Assembly: GCA_948664205.1 (NCBI GenBank)
Contig: CAPNDH010000035.1
Coordinates: 1-14,957, forward strand
Source: an uncultured Clostridia bacterium
Lineage (GTDB): Bacteria > Bacillota > Clostridia > TANB77 > CAG-508
Length of the DNA: 14,957 nucleotides
Direction: 5' to 3'
Shown here: positions 1 to 6,335 of the stretch, in pieces
Layout of the letters: each line of letters starts with the position of its first letter
Numbering within the stretch: position 1 is the stretch's first letter
Translations under genes and position numbers: made by a program
Notes under the pieces: model-generated
The model's database searches: none
Told to the model about the DNA's origin: nothing
What the model saw: the letters and a program-made list of their open reading frames with translations, nothing else

Positions 1-1336
1 CATCACGTATTACCATTCTTGCTGACATTGTTCCAAAGGTTATTATTTGTGATACATGATCATAGCCATATTTTTGACATACATATTCTATTACTTTATC
101 TCTTTTTTCATAGCAGAAGTCTACGTCAAAGTCGGGCATACTAATTCTTTCTGGGTTTAGGAAACGTTCGAATAGTAGGTTATATTTTATTGGATCTATA
201 TCTGTTATTCCTATAGCATATGCTACTATTGAACCTGCTCCTGAACCACGGCCTGGTCCTACTGGTATGTCGTGGGTTTTGGCAAAGTTTATATAGTCCC
301 ATACTATTAGGAAGTAATCTACATAGCCCATTTTTTTGATTACGCCTAATTCGTATTCTGCTCTTTTTATTATTTCTTCTGGTAATAAGTCATATGTTTC
401 TGCTCCATATCTTTTTATCAAACCATTTTTAGTAAGATATTCTATATAATCATAATGTGTTTCGAACCCTTCTGGTACATCATAGTTTGGAAGGATTGTA
501 TGACCAAATTCAAATTCTACATTACATTTTTCTGCTATTTTTACTGTATTTTCTATTGCTTCTGGTACATTTGAAAAGTAGTCGCTCATTTCTTCTGGTG
601 ATTTTATATATAGTTCGTCTGTTTCAAAACGCATTCTGTCTTCATCTGACATTTTCTTTCCTGTTTGAATACATAGTAGTACTTCATGATTGTAAGCGTC
701 TTCTCTTCTTGAATAGTGTGCGTCATTTGTTGCTACTAGTGAAATATCTAATTCTTTTGATAATTCTATTAGTTTTTGATTTACTAATACTTGCTCTTTT
801 ACTCCATTGTTTTGTATTTCTAGGTAGTAGTCTTCTCCAAATAGGTCTTTAAACCATAGTGCTACTTTTTTTGCTTCATTCATGTCATTATTTAGTATTG
901 CTTGGTTTACTTCTCCTGCTAAGCATGCACTACAGCACACTAAACCTTCATGATATTTTTCTAATATTTCTTTATCTATACGTGGTTTGTAATAAAAACC
1001 TTCTGTGTAGCCTAAAGAAACTAATTTTGATAAGTTTTGATAACCTTGTTTGTCTTTTGCTAGCAATATTAAATGGTTATATTTACTATCTAAATTAGGG
1101 TCTTTATCGTGCCTCGTACGTGGTGCTACATATACTTCACACCCTATAATTGGCTTTATATCGTTTGCCTTACAGGCTTTATAAAAATCTATAACTCCGA
1201 ACATATTTCCATGGTCTGTAATTGCTATTGCATTCATTCCTAGCTCTTTTGCTATAACTGGTATATCTTTTATTCTATTTGCTCCATCTAGTAAGCTAAA
1301 CTCACTATGTATGTGTAAGTGTACAAAATCTGACAT
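1..1336 (-). CDS. dnaE: DNA polymerase III alpha subunit, N-terminal 445 residues (3' end outside window)
   Basis: Replicative DNA polymerase catalytic subunit. I translated the open frame from the ATG at 1336; it has no stop before the left edge. It opens with the PHP-domain signature HLHIHSEFSLLDG (residues 6-18), followed by TDHGNMFG (40-47). The polymerase fold follows, with VGPGRGSGAGS near residue 360 and MPDFDVDFCYEKRD from residue 400, whose Asp residues (402-406) include the metal-binding catalytic pair. The visible part ends in QIITFGTMSARMVIRD. The PHP-first layout is that of DnaE rather than PolC, which has an internal exonuclease. The start is supported by GGAGGAAAAGG just upstream. 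About 700 C-terminal residues of a typical DnaE would lie outside the window. A promoter and an A/T-rich hairpin precede it. Confidence 0.97.
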   Translation of the reverse strand, partial: MSDFVHLHIHSEFSLLDGANRIKDIPVIAKELGMNAIAITDHGNMFGVIDFYKACKANDIKPIIGCEVYVAPRTRHDKDPNLDSKYNHLILLAKDKQGYQNLSKLVSLGYTEGFYYKPRIDKEILEKYHEGLVCCSACLAGEVNQAILNNDMNEAKKVALWFKDLFGEDYYLEIQNNGVKEQVLVNQKLIELSKELDISLVATNDAHYSRREDAYNHEVLLCIQTGKKMSDEDRMRFETDELYIKSPEEMSDYFSNVPEAIENTVKIAEKCNVEFEFGHTILPNYDVPEGFETHYDYIEYLTKNGLIKRYGAETYDLLPEEIIKRAEYELGVIKKMGYVDYFLIVWDYINFAKTHDIPVGPGRGSGAGSIVAYAIGITDIDPIKYNLLFERFLNPERISMPDFDVDFCYEKRDKVIEYVCQKYGYDHVSQIITFGTMSARMVIRD

Positions 1337-1374
1337 CCTTTTCCTCCATTATATGAATTATCTTTTATGTTTGC

Positions 1375-1380
1375 ATTATA
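1375..1380 (-). promoter_or_regulatory. candidate -10 box of the dnaE promoter
   Basis: TATAAT on the minus strand, about 39 bases before the dnaE start codon. The expected -35 position falls in a T-rich tract and has no clear TTGACA, so only the -10 is well supported. A start of transcription near 1368 would give a leader of roughly 30 bases carrying the GGAGG ribosome binding site. Confidence 0.4.
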
Positions 1381-1394
1381 TAATATTTTTGTAC

Positions 1395-1422
1395 AAAAAA
1401 AAAGAGCAAATGCCTTTTTTTT
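1395..1422 (-). terminator. possible A/T-stem terminator upstream of dnaE
   Basis: On the minus strand a run of eight A, then GGCATTTGC, then TC and nine T can fold into a long A:T stem with a small GC top, one A-C mismatch and one G-T wobble. This resembles an intrinsic terminator separating dnaE from the 379-aa gene upstream. The stem is weak because it is mostly A:T. Confidence 0.4.
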
Positions 1423-1486
1423 ATATTTTATCCTTTTTTGTATTATCTACATAATTTTATGGTCAAATTATTCTCATCAATATATA

Positions 1487-1516
1487 ACAACGCAGTAGAA
1501 ATTTCTACTGCGTTGT
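1487..1516. terminator. 30-bp perfect palindrome after the 379-aa gene
   Basis: Two 15-base arms (left arm ACAACGCAGTAGAAA) are exact reverse complements with no spacer. It lies 20 bases beyond the stop codon of the minus-strand 379-aa gene, the usual place for a transcript-ending hairpin. There is no clean T-run on the minus side (TATATATTG follows), while ATTTTAATT follows on the plus side. A terminator or 3'-end stabilising hairpin is most likely; a protein-binding dyad is the alternative. Confidence 0.55.
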
Positions 1517-1536
1517 ATTTTAATTATTAAATTTTA

Positions 1537-2676
1537 TTAGGCTATCGCGGATTCTAGCTTATATTTCCTAACAACTAGCCTTAATTGCTCATGCAAATTT
1601 CTTAAATCATTTAAAGAACTCTCATTTTCAATACTTGAATTTATTGTGTCAATATCTTCTAGAGCTGAAATATTGGGGTCATTTATTATTTCAAGTAGTA
1701 ATTGTAAACCTCTTTCTGAAGGTATAATATATAAAGAAAAGGCATTTTTTAAAAGATGATTTCTCATATTCTCTTTTTCGATTCTCTCTACCTCATTTGG
1801 TTGCTTTCTATCATAATTATAACCATGTTTAATTCCTCCTAAAGTAATTATTGATCTTGATATCATATCTGTTATTACTTGATTCGCCTTGTTAATATAA
1901 TCTTTTAAACTTTCAGCTTCCATAATTGAAGAAGCAATTCCCGTTTTAAAAGGTCCTTCTTCTAATAATACATCTTCCAAATCAGATTTCAAATAATAGT
2001 GAGCGTTTTTCGTTATAAATGCTAATCTTCCTCTGCATTTTCCAAAAAAACCTAATGTATTATAATTATTTAGCAATATCTCTCCATCTACCCAAATTTT
2101 ACATTCATCAAAATACAGTCTCTTTCCGAAAAGTCTTCTTTTATAATAATTAACAAGACTAATTTTATTTTTTAAAGATAACTGTATCGCTGATTCAGCT
2201 TCCTTTCCACAATAGATGGATGCCGCTAAATAAATATCTTTTTGTGAAATTTGTACTTTTTCTTTTTTTACAAGTTCTATTTCTTCATATGCTCTTTTTA
2301 TCAAATTTCTTTCAATTAACCAATCTTCATACTGTTCAATTTCTTTTTGAAGCATATAATATTCTTTTACTTTACTATTTTGCTCTGTTACACTTGCAAT
2401 TTTCGTTAAACCCTTAAAGTATAGAGTCATTTGTTGTTTGATTGATTGTGAAATTTGATAATTACTTTCTGCCACTTCATCTATAGCCCGTGCTTGCATT
2501 ATAGCTCCTACAACATTTGCTCTTGCATTAAGTTCGCTCGCATCTTCTATAGCTTCTCTCTTTATTTGCGCAGATCTTTCGATGCTTTCAGCAATTTTTT
2601 CTGTATCAATAGTTATAGCTTGTTTATTTTGTACAGATATCTCATTAGTGATGCTTGATTCGTTGTTTTTATCCAT
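1537..2676 (-). CDS. unrecognised 379-aa protein with N-terminal coiled-coil character
   Basis: I do not recognise the family. Residues about 20-150 are rich in Glu, Lys, Gln and Ala with heptad-like spacing, suggesting a long helical or coiled-coil region (for example AESIERSAQIKREAIEDASE). Residues about 170-260 look more globular, with aromatic stretches (YYKRRLFGKRLYFDE, NTLGFFGKCRGRLAF). The C-terminal 80 residues are again charged and helical. No signal peptide or membrane segment is seen. The ATG is preceded by AAAGGAGGAAAG, an excellent ribosome binding site. It lies 93 bases after the 265-aa gene with no evident terminator between, so the two may share the consensus promoter at 3644-3672. 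Both could belong to a small accessory module, but function cannot be assigned. Confidence 0.8.
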   Translation of the reverse strand: MDKNNESSITNEISVQNKQAITIDTEKIAESIERSAQIKREAIEDASELNARANVVGAIMQARAIDEVAESNYQISQSIKQQMTLYFKGLTKIASVTEQNSKVKEYYMLQKEIEQYEDWLIERNLIKRAYEEIELVKKEKVQISQKDIYLAASIYCGKEAESAIQLSLKNKISLVNYYKRRLFGKRLYFDECKIWVDGEILLNNYNTLGFFGKCRGRLAFITKNAHYYLKSDLEDVLLEEGPFKTGIASSIMEAESLKDYINKANQVITDMISRSIITLGGIKHGYNYDRKQPNEVERIEKENMRNHLLKNAFSLYIIPSERGLQLLLEIINDPNISALEDIDTINSSIENESSLNDLRNLHEQLRLVVRKYKLESAIA

Positions 2677-2769
2677 TTTGCTTTCCTCCTTTTTCTATTT
2701 AGACATCGTCAAACTACCTGATACGTATTTTGTTATATAATAATTAAAAATTTAAAATACTAATAAAAG

Positions 2770-3567
2770 TTAGTCATGCCATATGAATGGGTGATACCAT
2801 GTTCCTGTTAAGCAAAACTGTTTTGTATCTATAATATTTTCCCAGTCACATTTTGCATTAATACATGTTTCGATACTTTCTACTATCCATTTTGAATAAA
2901 TACTAATTGTAATTCCATCATAAAGTTCAATTTCAAGTTCATCATCTGGATTCAAAAAAATCCTTTGATCTTTTTTTAAACCTACTATTTTGTATTTAGG
3001 ATCCATTATATATGCACTATATTTTTTTAGTGCATATCTTTGTGCTCTCATTTCTTGAAGATCTGCACATAAAATGCTATTACAAATTTCATTCTTCATA
3101 ACTTCAATAATCTCATTTTCGCTACTATCTTTTAAGTTAGGATATTTTGATATAATATATTCCTTTATACCAATATATTCTATTTCTGCATGATCTCCCA
3201 GAAAGTAAAAATTTAGAATGTCAGTAATAACCTGATATAAATCATTTATATGAGTTTGTCTAGGATCTGCAAATCTCAGAAGATTGTTTTTACTAATCAT
3301 ATCGTCCCAATCAAATTTAATATCTGAATTTAATTCGAATTTTATTGGATCTTTTATAAAATGATTATTGATATGTCCACATTTATCTCTTTCTGTTTCA
3401 AACTCTCCTACTATAAAACAATCTTTATCTAGGCTTCCATACTGATTTTCATAATTGTGTAATATTTCATTTAGATACAAACATATCCCTTTTGTTGTTA
3501 CTAACTTGTTAGTTGAATTATCATAAAATAATATTGCTAATCCTTCTTTACTCCACCGTAGATTCAT
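2770..3567 (-). CDS. unrecognised 265-aa protein
   Basis: I do not recognise the family. The protein is acidic and soluble-looking, with no membrane segment or signal peptide. Visible traits are a mixed alpha/beta N-terminus (MNLRWSKEGLAILFYDN), a stretch around residues 95-140 with RFADPRQTHINDLYQ, and an aromatic C-terminus ending GTWYHPFIWHD. The start is well supported: AAGGAGAAAAT directly precedes the ATG, and a promoter matching both consensus hexamers (TTGACA, 17 bases, TATAAT) lies about 80 bases upstream. Its 5' leader contains an A/T hairpin at 3601-3623. It is followed by the 379-aa gene on the same strand, so a two-gene unit is likely. The strong promoter suggests a gene expressed under ordinary conditions. 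Confidence 0.8.
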   Translation of the reverse strand: MNLRWSKEGLAILFYDNSTNKLVTTKGICLYLNEILHNYENQYGSLDKDCFIVGEFETERDKCGHINNHFIKDPIKFELNSDIKFDWDDMISKNNLLRFADPRQTHINDLYQVITDILNFYFLGDHAEIEYIGIKEYIISKYPNLKDSSENEIIEVMKNEICNSILCADLQEMRAQRYALKKYSAYIMDPKYKIVGLKKDQRIFLNPDDELEIELYDGITISIYSKWIVESIETCINAKCDWENIIDTKQFCLTGTWYHPFIWHD

Positions 3568-3643
3568 ATTTTCTCCTTTCCTTCAACTTTAATTAGTATA
3601 AAATAAAGTAAAAAACTTTATTTAAATTTAATAATATGTGTGA

Positions 3644-3672
3644 ATTATATCATAAGCATCATCTTATGTCAA
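3644..3672 (-). promoter_or_regulatory. consensus sigma-A promoter for the 265-aa gene
   Basis: On the minus strand TTGACA (3672-3667), exactly 17 bases, then TATAAT (3649-3644). Both hexamers match the sigma-A consensus perfectly. Predicted transcription start is near 3637, about 70 bases before the ATG at 3567. Confidence 0.8.
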
Positions 3673-3744
3673 TATTTCATATGTCGTAAACATAATATTT
3701 ATATTTTTTAAGCATTAACAATGTTATAATTCAGAATTTCTTAT

Positions 3745-3990
3745 TTAACTTCTTATAATAACTTTATTAATTCGCCCATGTCTTTTCCGTTGGACTTGTG
3801 GTATTTTTATAATTTCAAATTTAGATATTTTATCTCCAAATTTTATTTCTACAATATCTCCTACTTTTACTTCATAGCTTGGTTTTACTGTTTTACCATT
3901 TACTGATACTCTGCCACCGTCTGCTGCTTCATTTGCTACGGTTCTTCTTTTTATTACTCTTGATACTTTTAAAAATTTATCTAATCTCAT
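3745..3990 (-). CDS. rqcP: S4-domain ribosome-associated quality control factor RqcP (formerly YabO)
   Basis: An 81-aa single S4 RNA-binding domain, starting MRLDKFLKVSRVIKRRTVANEAADGGRVSVNGK and ending in a basic tail (QRKRHGRINKVIIRS). The sequence closely resembles Bacillus RqcP and is related to Hsp15. RqcP binds the 50S subunit with RqcH and stabilises the P-site tRNA while alanine tails are added to stalled nascent chains. An in-frame upstream ATG at 4026 would add 12 residues, but AAGGAG sits 7 bases before the ATG at 3990, and the upstream ATG overlaps the promoter, so 3990 is the better start. It has its own promoter (4017-4045) just after the thrS terminator. The ylmH gene elsewhere in the window encodes a second S4 protein linked to the same process. 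Confidence 0.9.
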   Translation of the reverse strand: MRLDKFLKVSRVIKRRTVANEAADGGRVSVNGKTVKPSYEVKVGDIVEIKFGDKISKFEIIKIPQVQRKRHGRINKVIIRS

Positions 3991-4016
3991 ATTGTTCTCC
4001 TTTTTTTTCATAGTTA

Positions 4017-4045
4017 AGTATATCATATTTTGAATTTCTAAACAA
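4017..4045 (-). promoter_or_regulatory. rqcP promoter
   Basis: Minus strand TTGTTT (4045-4040), 17 bases, TATACT (4022-4017). The -10 is one base off consensus and the -35 is weaker. The predicted start near 4010 gives a leader of about 20 bases carrying AAGGAG. The -35 overlaps the tail of the thrS terminator. Confidence 0.6.
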
Positions 4046-4101
4046 TATAAAAGGGCGTAATTCGGTAAATTCTTTTTTGTATTCCTTACCGATTAAGCCC
4101 C
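4045..4101 (-). terminator. rho-independent terminator of thrS
   Basis: On the minus strand GGGCTTAATCGGTAA pairs with TTACCGAATTACGCCC with one mismatch and one bulge across a 17-base loop, followed by TTTTATATT. It lies between the thrS stop and the rqcP promoter. Confidence 0.75.
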
Positions 4102-4135
4102 TAAATTTAAATTATTTACACAATTTATCCAAAGA

Positions 4136-4168
4136 GGGGGGCGCCGATGGCGACGACCCCCTACAATT
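4136..4168. repeat. GC-rich hairpin element ending in TTGTAGGGG (copy 1)
   Basis: A GC-only hairpin in otherwise AT-rich DNA. On the plus strand GGGGG, then the inner stem CGCC-GAT-GGCG, then ACGA and CCCCC, followed by CTACAATTATA. Read on the minus strand it begins TTGTAGGGGG just after the thrS stop codon. The same outer end occurs at 7867-7892 around a different GC-rich stem, after the rlmB stop. Base composition and dispersed occurrence suggest a non-autonomous, REP- or MITE-like element. It could add to thrS transcript termination. Confidence 0.6.
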
Positions 4169-4173
4169 ATATA

Positions 4174-5946
4174 TTATACTGTGTAATTTTTTATTTCATT
4201 TTCTATACGTGCTATAAATTCTTCTACTGGAAGTTGACCTATGTCTCCTTCGTTTCTTGCTCTTACGCCAACGCTATTAGCTTCTATTTCTTTATCGCCT
4301 ATTACTAATATATATGGAATTTTTGCAATTTGTGCTTCACGTATTTTGTAGCCTAATTTTTCTTGTCTACTATCTAGTTCTACTCTTATTCCTTTTTCTA
4401 ACAATTTATTATTAACTTCTTTTGCATAATCTAGTTGTTTATCTGTAATTGGTAATACTTTTACTTGAACTGGTGCAAGCCATGTTGGCAATGCTCCTTT
4501 TGTTTCTTCTAGATAGTATGCTATAAATCTATCTATACTTCCAAAAACTGCTCTATGAAGTACTACTGGCATTTTCTTTTCTCCATCTTTGTCTATATAG
4601 CTTAAATTAAATTTTGCTGGTAAGCAGAAATCTAATTGACATGTTGATAGTGAATACTCATTTCCTACTGCTGGTTTTACTTGAACATCTAATTTTGGTC
4701 CATAAAATGCTGCTTCTCCTATTTTTTCTACATATGGAATTCCTATGTCGTTTAAAACTTTTCTTAATTTATTTTCAGCATTTTCCCACATTTCATCATC
4801 TGGATGATATTTTACTTTATCTTCTGGATCTCTTAATGATAATTCAAAATGATAATCTGTAATATTTAAATCTTTATATGCTTCTAATATTAAATTTACT
4901 ACTAATTTAAATTCTTCTTCTATTTGTTCTGGTGTTACAAAAAGATGTGCATCGTTTTGGCAGAAAGCTCTTACTCTTTCTATTCCTTTTAATGTCCCAC
5001 TTGGTTCAAATCTACAGTCTCTTGCTATTTCTCCAATTCTTATTGGTAAGTCTCTATAAGAATGTATAGAGTTTGCATATATCATCATATGGTGTGGACA
5101 GTTCATTGGGCGAAGTACAAATTCTTCTCCTTCAACTTCCATTTTAGGGAACATTCCATCTTTATAGTGTTCCCAGTGTCCTGATGTTTTGTATAAATCC
5201 ACTGTTGCTAGTGGTGGTGTTAAAACATGTTTGTAGCCTAATTTCTTTTCTTTTCCTTTAATGTAGTTTTCTAGTAATTCCCATACAATGTATCCATTTG
5301 GTAAGTACATTGGAAGTCCTTTTCCTACTAAGTCATGTGTCATGAATATTCCTAATTCTTTACCTAACTTTCTATGGTCACGTTGTTTTGCTTCTTCTAA
5401 TTTTGTTAAATATTCTTCTAACTCGCTTGCTTTTGGGAATGATATTCCATATACTCTTTGAAGTGATTTATTTTTTGCGTCTCCTCTCCAATATGCTGAT
5501 GACATTGATGTTAATTTTATTGCTTTTACTTTTCCTGTACTTGGAAGATGTGGTCCACGGCACAAGTCTACAAACTCACCTTGTTTGTAGAATGATATTA
5601 TTTCTCCTTCTGGTAATTCTTTTATTAGTTCTACTTTATATGGTTCTTTTCTTTCCTCCATTAGTTTAATTGCTTCTCCTCTTGGAAGTTCAAATCTTTC
5701 TATACCTAAATCTTCTTTAATTATTTTTTTCATTTCTTCTTCTATTTTTGCTAAATCTTCTTCCGTAAATGGTTTTTCCACATCAAAATCATAATAGAAA
5801 CCATTTTCAATTGCTGGCCCTATTGTTAATTTATAGTTTGGAAATAGTCTTTTTACTGCTTGAGCTAGTATGTGGGCTGTCGTATGCCAATACATGCTTT
5901 CTTCTACTTCCATTGTTCTTCCACCTTCTAATTTAATTTTAAACAT
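4174..5946 (-). CDS. thrS: threonyl-tRNA synthetase lacking the TGS domain
   Basis: Class II synthetase charging tRNA-Thr, 590 aa. The N2 editing domain starts almost at once: H21 and H25 in HTTAH, with C129 and H133 in CRGPH, are the expected editing-site residues. The catalytic core has the three zinc ligands C283 (RPMNCPHH), H334 (NDAH) and H464 (VLHRAVFGS), plus motif 2 at RFEPSGTLKGIERVRAF. The anticodon-binding domain occupies about 490-590. Enzymes of the usual form are about 640 aa with an N-terminal TGS domain; here only about 18 residues precede the editing domain. The start at 5946 is set by AAGGAGAAACAATT; an in-frame extension to 6036 runs back through the T-box terminator and is not a plausible start. 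Regulation is by a T-box leader and a strong promoter. Confidence 0.95.
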   Translation of the reverse strand: MFKIKLEGGRTMEVEESMYWHTTAHILAQAVKRLFPNYKLTIGPAIENGFYYDFDVEKPFTEEDLAKIEEEMKKIIKEDLGIERFELPRGEAIKLMEERKEPYKVELIKELPEGEIISFYKQGEFVDLCRGPHLPSTGKVKAIKLTSMSSAYWRGDAKNKSLQRVYGISFPKASELEEYLTKLEEAKQRDHRKLGKELGIFMTHDLVGKGLPMYLPNGYIVWELLENYIKGKEKKLGYKHVLTPPLATVDLYKTSGHWEHYKDGMFPKMEVEGEEFVLRPMNCPHHMMIYANSIHSYRDLPIRIGEIARDCRFEPSGTLKGIERVRAFCQNDAHLFVTPEQIEEEFKLVVNLILEAYKDLNITDYHFELSLRDPEDKVKYHPDDEMWENAENKLRKVLNDIGIPYVEKIGEAAFYGPKLDVQVKPAVGNEYSLSTCQLDFCLPAKFNLSYIDKDGEKKMPVVLHRAVFGSIDRFIAYYLEETKGALPTWLAPVQVKVLPITDKQLDYAKEVNNKLLEKGIRVELDSRQEKLGYKIREAQIAKIPYILVIGDKEIEANSVGVRARNEGDIGQLPVEEFIARIENEIKNYTV

Positions 5947-5954
5947 AATTGTTT

Positions 5955-5976
5955 CTCCTTTCACGCGAATTGTGTA
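5955..5976 (-). repeat. short element carrying the thrS ribosome binding site (copy 2 of the CACGCGAA element)
   Basis: Plus strand CCTTTCACGCGAATTGTGTA; read on the minus strand, ACACAATTCGCGTG then AAAGGAG, the thrS ribosome binding site. It closely matches 7787-7809, where CCTTCACGCGAAGCGTGTAC supplies the ribosome binding site of the membrane-anchored gene. Here the hairpin arms are degenerate. Confidence 0.45.
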
Positions 5977-5980
5977 ATAT

Positions 5981-6048
5981 AAAAAAACACTCGCTATGCT
6001 ACTTTGAGCATAGGAGTGCTTAACTTTTATTTGCACGGTTCCATCCTA
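5981..6048 (-). terminator. T-box antiterminator and terminator of the thrS leader
   Basis: The minus strand shows the T-box AGGATGGAACCGTGC (6047-6033). Downstream GCACTCC (6019-6013) pairs with its GGA and GTGC to form the antiterminator around the UGGAACC bulge. The competing terminator is a stem of CACTCCTATGCT with AGCATAGCGAGTG (6018-5988, one mismatch) followed by seven T (5987-5981). Uncharged tRNA-Thr would favour the antiterminator. Confidence 0.92.
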
Positions 6049-6231
6049 ATTTTTAACTTTATTAATACTTTTAACGCAAGTAATACGTCTAGTTTTTGCT
6101 AGAAACATTGAGGTAGTTTTTCAAATATGTTTTCTTTAAGTTTGCTTTCAGCCGGTGGCAAACTCTCTCTTTTCAAGTAACCTTTATTTTACTTTGTCTC
6201 AATTTTGTTTTTAATATTATAACTAATTATT

Positions 6232-6260
6232 ATTATAAACTTTTATTTTATGTTAGTCAA
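6232..6260 (-). promoter_or_regulatory. thrS promoter
   Basis: Minus strand TTGACT (6260-6255), 17 bases, TATAAT (6237-6232). Predicted start is near 6225, about 22 bases before the closing strand of T-box stem I. Confidence 0.8.
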
Positions 6261-6286
6261 GTGGTTTTGTAATTTATTTTTTAGTT

Positions 6287-6333
6287 GATGCGAAAGGGAC
6301 AGATGACGCATTTGAAAACGTCCCCAATGCATC
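6287..6333 (-). repeat. dispersed repeat copy A, forming a hairpin after the membrane-anchored gene
   Basis: Plus strand contains GAAAGGGACAGATGACGC, then TTTGAAAACGTCCCC. Outer arms GATGC (6287-6291) and GCATC (6329-6333) and inner arms GGGAC (6296-6300) and GTCCC (6320-6324) can pair. It starts 2 bases past the stop codon at 6336, so it probably forms the 3' hairpin of that transcript. The same core recurs inside rlmB (8643-8694, inverted) and after dxs (13204-13285). Confidence 0.6.
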
Positions 6334-6335
6334 TT

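Larger units (their letters stand above)
5947..6225 (-). promoter_or_regulatory. T-box riboswitch leader (tRNA-Thr sensing) of thrS
   Basis: The transcript leader spans the region between the promoter and the thrS start. Stem I is closed by ATTGAG (6203-6198) pairing with CTCAAT (6112-6107). It carries AGAGAG and an apical hairpin AGTTTGC...GCAAACT, typical of T-box stem I. The specifier region just before the closing strand reads ACT ACC (6117-6112). ACT followed by A is the preferred threonine specifier; ACC overlaps the closing stem. The antiterminator/terminator module lies at 5981-6048. T-box logic: uncharged tRNA-Thr pairs with the specifier and with the T-box bulge, preventing termination. 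Gene, specifier and T-box agree, so confidence is high. Confidence 0.92.

Noticed and set aside
457..1098. Leu/Phe-rich open frames on the plus strand opposite dnaE, and similar ones opposite other minus-strand genes
   Set aside because: They are antisense shadows of AT-rich coding sequence, have skewed Leu/Phe composition and lack ribosome binding sites.
5947..6036. 30-residue N-terminal extension of ThrS
   Set aside because: It would be translated from the T-box terminator hairpin; AAGGAG sits before the ATG at 5946.
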